Below are positions 18,036 through 26,812 of a stretch of DNA of 64,000 nt, piece after piece. Each line of letters opens with the position of its first letter. Within the stretch, counting starts at the first letter, position 1. A model generated the notes under the pieces. It was not told where the DNA came from. It searched no databases and saw only the letters and a list, made by a program, of their open reading frames with translations. The position numbers and the translations under genes were made by a program. Location: contig JAJQCD010000010.1 in assembly GCA_021202925.1 (NCBI GenBank), positions 67,932-131,931 on the forward strand, given 5' to 3'. Origin of the DNA: Clostridiales bacterium (GTDB lineage: Bacteria; Bacillota; Clostridia; Lachnospirales; Lachnospiraceae).

Positions 18036-18479
18036 TTACCGGTTTGCATGATAAGCCTCATCGGAATCGTATACGTCGAATCCGCTGGTTTGCAGAATAT
18101 CAATGGCTTTTTCCGGGTTGTCGCACTTGAGTACGGCTGCGGCATCTGCGCCGTTGGCAAACGCATACATATACTCGATGTTGATGTTTCCCTCCACGAT
18201 TTGATGCATGGCTGCGGAGAGAGAACCGACTGCGTGGGGAACCCTTAAGGCGACGACTTCTGTGAGCATGGAGGTGATACCGGCTTCTTTGAGGACATTT
18301 CGTCCCTTTTCCGGTTCGGATACGATCATGCGAAGCATGCCATAATCAGAAGTGTCAGCAAGACTGAGTGCCACAATATTTACATTTGCCTCGGCCAGGA
18401 CGTGCAGTACTTCATCCAGACGGCCTTCTCTGTTTTCCATGAAGACAGATAACTGTCGAATCGTATTGTTTGTCGCCAT
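18036..18479 (-). CDS. ACT domain protein
   Basis: 147 residues made of two tandem ACT modules (about 6-70: IRQLSVFMENREGRLDEVLHVLAEANVNIVAL; about 75-140: ALRVPHAVGSLSAAMHQIVEGNINIEYMYAF). No catalytic domain is attached, so it probably senses an amino acid. It lies 15 bases after paaK on the same strand. ACT genes are often found beside phenylacetate-CoA ligase genes in anaerobes, where the pair may serve aryl-acid metabolism linked to aromatic amino acids. The ligand is unknown. Confidence 0.88.
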   Translation of the reverse strand: MATNNTIRQLSVFMENREGRLDEVLHVLAEANVNIVALSLADTSDYGMLRMIVSEPEKGRNVLKEAGITSMLTEVVALRVPHAVGSLSAAMHQIVEGNINIEYMYAFANGADAAAVLKCDNPEKAIDILQTSGFDVYDSDEAYHANR

Positions 18480-18494
18480 GATGTTATCCCCTTT

Positions 18495-19826
18495 CTATAA
18501 TATCCGGTTGTCAATGACTCGCTTTGCCTTACCTTCGCTGCACTGAATGCTCTTTGGCTCGACCAGTTTCACACGCACGGCGATGCCGAGCGCCTGTTTA
18601 AGGACTGCAGCAACCTTATCACGCAGCTCGTCCAGTTTACGGATTTCATCAGAGAAGTATTCTTCACTGACTTCTACCATAACGGTCAGAACGTCCAGAT
18701 TATTTTCGCGATCGACGATCAGCATGTAATGTGGAGCGACGCCGCCGCCCATGGAGAGCAGGGCGGTCTCGACCTGAGTCGGGAAGACATTGACGCCACG
18801 AATGACCTTCATATCGTCTGTACGGCCGGTGAACTTCTGGATGCGCGGAAGCGTCCGTCCGCAGGCGCACTGCTTATGATCGATGCTGGTCAGGTCTTTG
18901 GTGCGGTAGCGGATCAGAGGCATTCCTTCTTTCGCGAGGGTGGTGAATACCAGTTCGCCTTCTTCGCCGTCCTCACAGGGGGCTCCGGTCGCAGGATTGA
19001 TGACTTCCGGATAGAAATAATCTTCATAGACATGCAGGCCTTTGTGATGGATGCAGTCCACTGCCACGCCGGGGCCGGTGACCTCGCAGAGACCGTAGAT
19101 ATCGAAGCTGTTGATATGGAGAATATCTTCGATTTTCTGACGCATCTCGTTTGTCCAAGGTTCGGCGCCATTGACGCTGGCTTTCAGCTGGAGCCGGTCG
19201 ACGATTCCGGCTTCCTCTGCTGCTTCCGCCAGATAGAGGGCATAGGAAGGTGTACAGCCAAAGGCGGTCGCGCCGAAATCCTCCATGCACATCAGCTGTC
19301 TTTTGGTATTGCCGGATGACATGGGGATCGCCATGGCGCCCAGCGCCTGCGCGCCGAGATCCAGTCCCATACCACCGGTGAACAGCCCATACCCGTAACA
19401 GATATGGATGCGGTCTTCGGAAGTGAGACCGGCCATGGTCAGCCCTCTTGCTACACATTCGCCCCACACTTCGACGTCCTTCTTTGTATAGGACGCCAGC
19501 GTCAGCTTGCCGGTTGTTCCCGAGGTCCCCTGTACCCGGGCAATCTTTTCCTGTGGAACAGCCAGCAGACCGAACGGATAGTTATCCCGCAGGTCTTCTT
19601 TGGTCGTGAATGGAAGCTTGCCGATGTCTTCCAGACCATGGATATCTTCCGGCTTAAGACCAATCTCATCCATCTTTCTGCGGTAGAACTCTACATGGTC
19701 ATAGACATTCTTCACCTGTTTGACCAGACGCTCGCTCTGCAGCGTGGTCATTTCGTCTCTGCCCATACACTCAATCTTCGGATCGCGATAGCGCTCCTTC
19801 CAGTTTTCCAATGATATCTTTGGCAT
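18495..19826 (-). CDS. paaK: Phenylacetate-CoA ligase family protein
   Basis: AMP-forming acyl-CoA ligase of the PaaK group, 443 residues, which joins phenylacetate or a related aryl acid to CoA. Visible features are LPFTTKEDLRDNYPFGLLAV, the ATP-binding loop QGTSGTTGKLTLASYT, YGLCEVTGPGVAVDC, RTKDLTSIDHKQCACGRTLP and the C-terminal lid with GRTDDMKVIRGVNVFP. ATG 19826 has an AGGAGG site; an ATG 18 bases upstream lacks one. It forms an operon with the ACT gene. In fermentative gut clostridia the enzyme may work on arylacetates made from aromatic amino acids; this is inference. Confidence 0.92.
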   Translation of the reverse strand: MPKISLENWKERYRDPKIECMGRDEMTTLQSERLVKQVKNVYDHVEFYRRKMDEIGLKPEDIHGLEDIGKLPFTTKEDLRDNYPFGLLAVPQEKIARVQGTSGTTGKLTLASYTKKDVEVWGECVARGLTMAGLTSEDRIHICYGYGLFTGGMGLDLGAQALGAMAIPMSSGNTKRQLMCMEDFGATAFGCTPSYALYLAEAAEEAGIVDRLQLKASVNGAEPWTNEMRQKIEDILHINSFDIYGLCEVTGPGVAVDCIHHKGLHVYEDYFYPEVINPATGAPCEDGEEGELVFTTLAKEGMPLIRYRTKDLTSIDHKQCACGRTLPRIQKFTGRTDDMKVIRGVNVFPTQVETALLSMGGGVAPHYMLIVDRENNLDVLTVMVEVSEEYFSDEIRKLDELRDKVAAVLKQALGIAVRVKLVEPKSIQCSEGKAKRVIDNRIL

Positions 19827-20121
19827 AAACCCCTCCTGTATCAATTATTTTTTGCCACACAGTACCGATTCCGCAACGTCCATCGTTGCTGGAAAGATCA
19901 TTTTTGATGATGACTGTGGTATTTCTCTATCATATCATGTGTATGGAAAGAAATCTACAGAAAGTTTATCAGGAGGAATTCAGGCAAATATATTCTGGCG
20001 TTTTGCGTGGCTATATATTATAATAGTTCGTGTTGGACGGATACCGGACGCGGAAATCCGTGTATGGAGTCCGGATTCTGTAAGAACAGGAAGACAGAAA
20101 ACGATTCAGGAGGAAATTGCC

Positions 20122-21093
20122 ATGGAGAACAGAACATTTGACGTGACTGCTTTGGGTGAGCTGTTGATTGATTTCACGGAGAACGGGGTCAGCGGACAGG
20201 GGAATCCGCTTCTGGAAGCCAATCCGGGAGGAGCGCCCTGCAATGTGCTGGCGATGCTGCAGCGGCTGGGCAGGAAGACGGCTTTTATCGGTAAGGTCGG
20301 AAAGGACATGTTTGGGGCACAGCTGCGGGAGGCAGTCGCGTCCGCCGGAATCGATCTGCGCAACCTGGTAGAGGATGAAGAGGTACATACGACGCTGGCT
20401 TTTGTACATACAAAGGAGGATGGAGACCGCGATTTTTCCTTTTACCGGAATCCGGGCGCGGATATGATGCTGCAGAAGGAGGAGATCCAGGATGAGCTGA
20501 TTCAGAATTCCAGAATCTTCCATTTTGGGACGCTTTCCTCTACGCATGATGGCGTCCGGGAGGCGACCAGACACGCGCTGCGGGTGGCAAAGGAAGCGGG
20601 ATGTATGGTCAGTTTCGACCCGAATCTGCGTCCGCCGTTATGGAAGTCACTGGATGACGCGAAGGCAGAGATCGAATATGGTCTGGCTCAGGCAGACATC
20701 CTGAAGATTTCAGATAATGAGGTGGAATTCCTCTTTGGTACGACCGACTATGATGCCGGGGCACGGATGCTGATTGAGAAATATCAGATTCCGCTGATCT
20801 GTATCACTCTGGGCAGGGAAGGAAGCCGCGCTTATTATAAGGGGCTGCGCGTGGACGCGCCTGGCTTTATTCAGAAGAATACCATCGAGACGACAGGCGC
20901 GGGAGACACGTTCTGTGGTTGTATGCTGAATTCTGTTCTGGAATACGGCCTGGACAATCTGACAGAGGAGAAGCTGAAGGAACTCCTTCTCTTTGCCAAT
21001 GCGGCTGCCTCTGTGATCACGACCAGAAAGGGCGCGCTCCGTGTGATGCCGACCAGGGAAGAGATCGACGCATGTCGGAACGGGAATCAGTAA
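20122..21093 (+). CDS. PfkB family carbohydrate kinase, fructokinase-like
   Basis: ATP-dependent sugar kinase of the ribokinase family, 323 residues. The N-terminal motif is ANPGGAPCNVLAMLQRLGRK, the glycine-rich anion hole and catalytic Asp lie in TTGAGDTFCGC (about 257-266), and SFDPNLRPPLW is typical of fructokinases. The start ATG 20122 follows AGGAGG by 7 bases; the open frame reaches 90 codons further upstream but has no ribosome site and crosses a candidate -10 TATAAT (20019-20024). The 295 bases between paaK and this gene hold divergent promoters only. The MATE gene follows 36 bases later. Confidence 0.92.
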   Translation: MENRTFDVTALGELLIDFTENGVSGQGNPLLEANPGGAPCNVLAMLQRLGRKTAFIGKVGKDMFGAQLREAVASAGIDLRNLVEDEEVHTTLAFVHTKEDGDRDFSFYRNPGADMMLQKEEIQDELIQNSRIFHFGTLSSTHDGVREATRHALRVAKEAGCMVSFDPNLRPPLWKSLDDAKAEIEYGLAQADILKISDNEVEFLFGTTDYDAGARMLIEKYQIPLICITLGREGSRAYYKGLRVDAPGFIQKNTIETTGAGDTFCGCMLNSVLEYGLDNLTEEKLKELLLFANAAASVITTRKGALRVMPTREEIDACRNGNQ

Positions 21094-21129
21094 ACCAAAA
21101 ACAGGCGGAAGGATTTTTGCAGAAAACAG

Positions 21130-22500
21130 ATGAAAAAAGAGACGGATAAGAAGGAAATATTTGAGTCCCTGCCGGTAGCGGAAGCAGTGCGGTTGATGGC
21201 GACGCCGATGGTCATCAGTATGGTGATTGTCCTGATTTACAATATGGCGGATACGTTTTATGTGGGCAGGACGAACGATCCTTATATGGTGGCCGGCATC
21301 TCGATGATGTTGCCCGTGTTTAATATTACGCTTTCCATCGCCGGTATCTCCGGCGTTGGCGGCGGTACGCTGGTTTCCAGGCTGCTGGGGCGCGAGGAAG
21401 AGAGAGAAGCAAGACGGGTCAGTGTGTTCAGCATTTATCTGGCGGTATTGCTGGCGGCCTGTTTTTCGGTCGGAATGGCCTGCTTTCTCGATCCGCTGCT
21501 GCGGGCGATGGGCGCCGGAGACAATACCATTGCCTATGCGAGACAATATACGTTCTGTGTGCTGGTGATCGGTGGTATTCCGACGGTTCTTTCCAATGTT
21601 CTCTCTAACCTGGTGAGATGCGTCGGGTATTCGAAGAAGGCGAGTTTCGGCATTGCGATGGGCGGTGTCTTAAATATTGTGCTGGATCCGCTGCTGATGT
21701 TTGTCATCCTTCCGCATGGGATGGAAGTGCTGGGTGTCGGGATCGCGACCTGCATTTCCAACTGCGTGGCATGTCTCTATTTCCTGATTACCGTTTATCG
21801 GACCAGGGAGGAACATGTCATCTGCCTGGATCCCCGTGAAGGGATGCCGACGGGAGAGAGCATCTGCTCGGTGCTGCAGGTTGGTATTCCTTCTTCTGTG
21901 ACGACACTGTTGTTTGATCTGGATTATGTGGTGCTGGACAGGCTGATGGTGACTTATGGCGATATTCCGCTCGCAGCGATCGGAATTGTCCTGAAAGCAG
22001 AACGATTCCCGCTGAACGTGGGAATCGGAATCTGTCAGGGCATGGTGCCACTCGTTGCTTATAATTTTGCTTCCGGAGATCATCAGAGGATGAATCAGGT
22101 GATTCACTGCGCCCGCCGGGCCGGTCTTCTCATCGGGCTGGCAAGCATCCTTGTTTATGAGATCTTTGCCGTTTCCCTGATGCGTATCTTTATTGCCAAT
22201 GCGGACACGGTTTCCCTGGGAACGACGTTTATCCGCATCCGCATTCTGGCGACGCCGATGATGTTCCTCTGCTTTTCCATGGTCCATGTCTTCAACGCCT
22301 TTGGGGAAGGCGGTTGGGCATTGCTCCTCGGCGTGTTGAGGTGGGCCGTCATCAATATTCCGATGCTGTTCCTCCTCAATGCGTTGTTTGGAATCTACGG
22401 TCTGGTCTGGTCGCAGCTGATTTCCGATGCTGTCATGGCCGCGATTTCGTTCTGCGTCTACCGCATATACGCGAGAAAGGCGTTTCAGGTGCAGGGATAG
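21130..22500 (+). CDS. MATE family efflux transporter
   Basis: Cation-coupled multidrug/organic exporter, 456 residues with twelve hydrophobic segments. The MATE start pattern is clear (VAEAVRLMATPMVISMVIVLIYNMADTFYVG) and the second half repeats it (VLQVGIPSSVTTLLFDLDYVVLD). It sits just downstream of the sugar kinase, probably in the same transcript. The ribosome site before ATG 21130 is weak. The substrate is not predictable. A second MATE gene lies at 26813-28219 on the other strand; the two are clearly diverged. Confidence 0.92.
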   Translation: MKKETDKKEIFESLPVAEAVRLMATPMVISMVIVLIYNMADTFYVGRTNDPYMVAGISMMLPVFNITLSIAGISGVGGGTLVSRLLGREEEREARRVSVFSIYLAVLLAACFSVGMACFLDPLLRAMGAGDNTIAYARQYTFCVLVIGGIPTVLSNVLSNLVRCVGYSKKASFGIAMGGVLNIVLDPLLMFVILPHGMEVLGVGIATCISNCVACLYFLITVYRTREEHVICLDPREGMPTGESICSVLQVGIPSSVTTLLFDLDYVVLDRLMVTYGDIPLAAIGIVLKAERFPLNVGIGICQGMVPLVAYNFASGDHQRMNQVIHCARRAGLLIGLASILVYEIFAVSLMRIFIANADTVSLGTTFIRIRILATPMMFLCFSMVHVFNAFGEGGWALLLGVLRWAVINIPMLFLLNALFGIYGLVWSQLISDAVMAAISFCVYRIYARKAFQVQG

Positions 22501-22522
22501 CGCGTATCGGCTGCTGGCTGCC

Positions 22523-23788
22523 TTATTCCATTGCTTCCCGGGCCACGGACAACATCAGCTTGATGCGGTTTTCCTGATTGACCTTCGTGGCGCCGGGGTC
22601 ATAATCGATGGGTACGATGTTGGCAAGCGGATACATCTCTTTGATTTTGTGAATCATGCCCTTACCGCATACATGCGTGGGCAGACAGCCAAAGGGCTGG
22701 GCGCAGACGATATTGGAGTAACCGTTTTTGACCAGTTCGATCATCTCACCGGGCAGGAACCATCCTTCCCCCATCCGGTTGCCGACATTCACAAGACCAT
22801 CCACCAGCGGTTTCGTATTCTCATAGCTGCACAGCTGGGTGAACACTCTGGATTTATCGATGCATTCCATGAAGACTTTTTCCACTTTTTTGAAATAATT
22901 CAGGAGCGAGGTGGCGACCGCCAGCTTGATCCGGCTTCCGCCATAAAGGCGGATGTCCTGGATACGGGCGTCTACCTTGAACATCAAAAAGCCCAGAAGA
23001 CCGGGTACCATCACCTCGCAGTCCTGTTCCGCAAGGAATTTTTCCAGGTGATTGTTGGCAAAACTGGCGTATTTCACATAGATTTCGCCGACAATGCCAA
23101 CCTTGACCTTTGGCGTTTTGTTAATCGGAACCTGCGTGAAGGAAGCAATGATTTTTTCAAAGTTTACCGCCATGTCGCGCAGGGAAAATTCCTTTCCTTT
23201 GCGGAACTGGCCGGTCAGCTGTGTGACCCATTCCCCGACCAGCCGGTCGGCATCACCTTTTGTAATCTCGTATGCCCGTACCTGGTTGGAGAGCAGCATC
23301 AGCATGTCGCCATAGATGACGCCGGCGGTGCAGCGGCGGATGATTGGAAGCGTCAGGTAAAAGCCGCTGTTAAGCTCTGTGCCGGACAGGTTGAAGGAAA
23401 TCACCGGAACCTGGTCGTAGCCGGCCTTTGCCAGTGCCTTCCGGAGCAGATGAATGTAATTTGAGGCGCGGCAGCCGCCGCCCGACTGCATGATCATCAG
23501 GGCAGTCCTGTTCACATCGTATTTTCCGCTCTGAAGCGCGTCCAGGAACTGACCAATGACAAGGATCGCGGGATAGCAGGTGTCATTGTGGACATAGCGC
23601 AGACCGAGCTGTTTCATTTCTTCCTTCGCGGTGTCCAGCAGTTCCAGATGGTAGCCCTCGTCGAGGAATACCTGTCTCATAATCGCAAAATGAATCGGCA
23701 GCATATCTGGAACCAGAATCGTATAATCCTTTTTCATTTCTTTCGTGAAAATAATCCGGCCGTTTTTGCCGCGTTTAAGCTTTGCCAT
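22523..23788 (-). CDS. Acyl-CoA dehydratase activase-associated protein (DUF2229/HgdB-like part)
   Basis: 421 residues. It carries the conserved blocks of the C-terminal half of large 2-hydroxyacyl-CoA dehydratase activase proteins: YVHNDTCYPAILVIGQFLDAL, SGGGCRASNYIHLLRKAL, GIVGEIYVKYA and the closing AQPFGCLPTHVCGKGMIHKI. Several cysteines suggest an Fe-S cluster. The ATG at 23788 lies inside the end of the preceding activase gene (14-base overlap), so the two are coupled. The large gene at 40085-44635 contains both parts fused in one chain. The exact biochemical role is unknown. Confidence 0.85.
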   Translation of the reverse strand: MAKLKRGKNGRIIFTKEMKKDYTILVPDMLPIHFAIMRQVFLDEGYHLELLDTAKEEMKQLGLRYVHNDTCYPAILVIGQFLDALQSGKYDVNRTALMIMQSGGGCRASNYIHLLRKALAKAGYDQVPVISFNLSGTELNSGFYLTLPIIRRCTAGVIYGDMLMLLSNQVRAYEITKGDADRLVGEWVTQLTGQFRKGKEFSLRDMAVNFEKIIASFTQVPINKTPKVKVGIVGEIYVKYASFANNHLEKFLAEQDCEVMVPGLLGFLMFKVDARIQDIRLYGGSRIKLAVATSLLNYFKKVEKVFMECIDKSRVFTQLCSYENTKPLVDGLVNVGNRMGEGWFLPGEMIELVKNGYSNIVCAQPFGCLPTHVCGKGMIHKIKEMYPLANIVPIDYDPGATKVNQENRIKLMLSVAREAME

Positions 23789-26699
23789 GTTTCTTTGCCT
23801 CCTGTTGTTCGAGAGCGGCAAGCAGGCTTCTAAGCCGCACCCGTACAGCACCCAGATTGGTGATTTCATCGATTTTAATCTGCGTATAGATCTTGCCGGA
23901 CGCTTCAATGATCGAACGAACCTCGTCCGTCGTAATCGCGTCCAGACCGCAGCCGAAGCTGACCAGCTGCACCAGATCCATATCCTCCTGTGTGCAGACA
24001 TATTTTGCCGCTGCGTAGAGCCGGGAATGATACATCCACTGGTTCAGAACATGAACCGGGAACCGGGACACCCTGTGGCTGATCGAATCTTCGGAAATGA
24101 CACTGACACCGAAACCGTTGATCAGCATGTCGATCCCGTGACTGATCTCCGGATCCACATGATAAGGGCGTCCGGCCAGGACAATGATCCGTCGTCCTTC
24201 GGCGCGCGCGGTTGTGATGATCTCGTCTGCTTTCGCACGGACCTGTGAGAGGAAACGGTCCCGCTCCTGGAAGGCGAGATCGCTGGCCTTCTTCACATCC
24301 GGATAGCGGATGCCGTCGAAATAGCGGCCAAGCAGTTCGGTCATCTTCTGTGGAAAGTATTTTTTCTTATGCGGTCCCACATAATCATTGATCAGTACGG
24401 TACCCTCGGGAAATTCCATATTGGCGGCGATCACCTCCGGGTAATAGGCGACGACCGGGCAGTTGTAATTGTTGTCGCCGAGTCCCTCGTCAAAATTAAA
24501 ACTCATACAGGGATAGAAGATGGCGTTTACCTTTTCGTCAATCAGGGTCGCGATATGCCCATGCAGCATCTTGGCGGGAAAACAGACCGTGTCACTGGGA
24601 ATGGAACCCTGTCCGCGCAGATACAGCCTACGGTCGGAAAACGGGGATACCGTGACGCCGAATCCCAGCGATTCGAAAAAGCAGTACCAGAACGGAATCA
24701 GCTCGTACATATTGAGTCCCAGAGGAAGTCCGATGGTCTCTTTGCGTGTCCCCTGATGACGGGTGTAGGAAGCCAGCAGCTCCTGCTTGTATTTGTAAAT
24801 GTTATGAAGCGAGTCGCTGGAACGTCTGGTCACCGGGCGTTCGCATTTGTTACCGGCAATGTATTTTCTTCCGCCTGAGAAGGTATTCACACTGAGACGG
24901 CAGTTGTTGCTGCAGAGACCACAGTTGATATTCTTCACCTCGTGAGTGAAGGAGCGAAGCGCATCCGCGCCCAGAATCGTGCTCGTTCCATCAGAGCGCA
25001 CCTGGGCATCCAGCGCGCAGCCGTAAGCGCCCATCAGCCCGGCGATCACCGGCCGCACGACAGAGAATCCAAGCTCCCGTTCAAACGCGCGCAGCACGGC
25101 GTCATTGAGAAAGGTTCCGCCCTGAACGACAATCTTTTTACCCAGTTCGTCCATGGTAGACGGCCGGATGACTTTGTAGATGGCGTTCTTGACCACGCTG
25201 ATGGACAGACCGGCAGAGATATCCGCTGTGCTGACGCCATCCTTCTGCGCCTGTTTGACAGAGGAGTTCATAAACACGGTGCAGCGGGAACCGAGATCAA
25301 CGGCATTCTTTGAAAACAGTCCCAGCCGGGAGAATTCCTCCGCGGAATAGTTCAGCGCGCCGGCAAAGGTCTGCAGAAAAGAGCCGCAGCCGGAGGAACA
25401 GGCCTCATTCAGATAAATGTTGTCGATCGCGCCGTTATGTATCTTGAAGCATTTCATATCCTGGCCGCCGATATCGATGATGAACTCCACGTCAGGCATA
25501 AATTCGCGCGCGGCCTTCAGATGAGCCATAGTCTCGACGAGACCGTGGTCGATGGAGAACGCATTGCGGATAATGTCTTCCCCGTATCCCGTCACGCAGG
25601 AGCCGGCGATTGTAAGCCGGGGCGCGCGCTCATAGAGACCCCGCAGATAATCGAGAACGATTGGTACCGGGTTGCCGCTGTTGGAAAGGTAAATGCTGTC
25701 CAAAATCTCATGTTCTTCACCCATGACGACCGCTTTGACTGTTGTGGATCCGGCGTCGATTCCGATATAGGCCGGACCGGTATAATCCGTCAGATTTCCG
25801 TAGCGGACGTCCGCCTTCCGGTGACGGTCGCAGAATTCCTGATATTCTCTTTCATTCTCAAACAGCGGGGGCAGCGTCTGAAATTCACTGACCGATTCAT
25901 AGCGGGAGAGAGCCGCGATTACTTCCTCGAGGTCGACATGGTTTTTTGCACAGAGGGCCGCTCCCATGGCGACATAATAGAGGGAGTGTTCCGGACAGGT
26001 ACCTGTGAGAGAGAGCGTCCGGTCAAAACTCCTGCGAAGCTCCGACATGAAAGTGAGGGGGCCGCCCAGATAGAGAATATTGCCGCGGATGCTGCGGCCC
26101 TGAGCCAGTCCACCGATGGTCTGGTTGACGACGGCGTAAAAGATACTCGCGGAAATATCGCGCTTGTCCGCGCCCTGATTGATCAGCGGCTGGATGTCGC
26201 TTTTGGCGAAGACGCCGCAGCGGGAGGCGATGGTATAGAGCCGCGTGTGTTCTTTGACGTACTCATTCATCTCATCCGGCGTGATGTTCAGCAGGGTAGC
26301 CATCTGGTCGATAAAGGCGCCCGTGCCACCGGCACAGGAGCCGTTCATGCGCGCTTCCATCGCGCCGCGCAGGAAGATAATCTTGGCGTCTTCGCCGCCA
26401 AGTTCAATGATCACATCCGTATCCGGCGCGTACTTTCCGGCGGCGACCTTCGTGGCATAGACTTCCTGAATGAAATCGATGGAACAGTTTTCCGCCATGC
26501 CCATTCCGGCAGAGCCGGAGATGACCAGGCTGGTTTCTTTCGCGTCAGGGAAGCGGTCGCGCACCTTTCTCAGCGCTTCGATCGTTTTGGCTGTAATCTG
26601 AGAAAAATGACGCTCATATGCGGAATAGATTATCTGGCCCATAGAATCCAGAACAATGGTTTTTATGGTTGTGGAACCCACATCTAAACCGATCTTCAA
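23775..26699 (-). CDS. 2-hydroxyacyl-CoA dehydratase activase, tandem BcrAD/BadFG ATPase domains
   Basis: 974 residues. Two ASKHA-type ATPase domains are in tandem: the first (about 1-260) has GLDVGSTTIKT, IELGGEDAK and cluster cysteine 122 in MNGSCAGGTGAF; the second (about 310-570) has GIDAGSTTVKA, IDIGGQDMK and NEACSSGCGSF (Cys434, Cys438). A DUF2229-like region follows, with CGLCSNNCRL and DTVCFPAKMLHGHI. In HgdC the dimeric activase uses ATP to push one electron into a dehydratase; here both domains are on one chain. No dehydratase alpha/beta subunits adjoin it. The start is TTG 26699, 10 bases after AGGAG. Confidence 0.88.
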   Translation of the reverse strand: MKIGLDVGSTTIKTIVLDSMGQIIYSAYERHFSQITAKTIEALRKVRDRFPDAKETSLVISGSAGMGMAENCSIDFIQEVYATKVAAGKYAPDTDVIIELGGEDAKIIFLRGAMEARMNGSCAGGTGAFIDQMATLLNITPDEMNEYVKEHTRLYTIASRCGVFAKSDIQPLINQGADKRDISASIFYAVVNQTIGGLAQGRSIRGNILYLGGPLTFMSELRRSFDRTLSLTGTCPEHSLYYVAMGAALCAKNHVDLEEVIAALSRYESVSEFQTLPPLFENEREYQEFCDRHRKADVRYGNLTDYTGPAYIGIDAGSTTVKAVVMGEEHEILDSIYLSNSGNPVPIVLDYLRGLYERAPRLTIAGSCVTGYGEDIIRNAFSIDHGLVETMAHLKAAREFMPDVEFIIDIGGQDMKCFKIHNGAIDNIYLNEACSSGCGSFLQTFAGALNYSAEEFSRLGLFSKNAVDLGSRCTVFMNSSVKQAQKDGVSTADISAGLSISVVKNAIYKVIRPSTMDELGKKIVVQGGTFLNDAVLRAFERELGFSVVRPVIAGLMGAYGCALDAQVRSDGTSTILGADALRSFTHEVKNINCGLCSNNCRLSVNTFSGGRKYIAGNKCERPVTRRSSDSLHNIYKYKQELLASYTRHQGTRKETIGLPLGLNMYELIPFWYCFFESLGFGVTVSPFSDRRLYLRGQGSIPSDTVCFPAKMLHGHIATLIDEKVNAIFYPCMSFNFDEGLGDNNYNCPVVAYYPEVIAANMEFPEGTVLINDYVGPHKKKYFPQKMTELLGRYFDGIRYPDVKKASDLAFQERDRFLSQVRAKADEIITTARAEGRRIIVLAGRPYHVDPEISHGIDMLINGFGVSVISEDSISHRVSRFPVHVLNQWMYHSRLYAAAKYVCTQEDMDLVQLVSFGCGLDAITTDEVRSIIEASGKIYTQIKIDEITNLGAVRVRLRSLLAALEQQEAKKHGKA

Positions 26700-26730
26700 A
26701 GGTGTTCACTCCTAATTCAATAATAATGGT

Positions 26731-26759
26731 ATTTTACCTCATTTTTCATGATTCGACAA
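26731..26759 (-). promoter_or_regulatory. Promoter of the split activase operon
   Basis: Minus strand: TTGTCG (26759-26754), 17 bases, TAAAAT (26736-26731). The -35 region is overlapped by a perfect inverted repeat. Confidence 0.7.
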
Positions 26760-26771
26760 GAACTCGAATCA
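26749..26771. promoter_or_regulatory. Inverted repeat over the activase -35 region
   Basis: TGATTCGA, 7 bases, TCGAATCA: perfect 8-base arms centred on the activase promoter. It looks like a repressor site, though no regulator gene is adjacent. It could alternatively be a hairpin at the end of the MATE transcript; no T run follows. Confidence 0.55.
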
Positions 26772-26812
26772 ACGGCATGTCGTTTATAATGCTTCCTGTT
26801 ACAGGTCATGCG

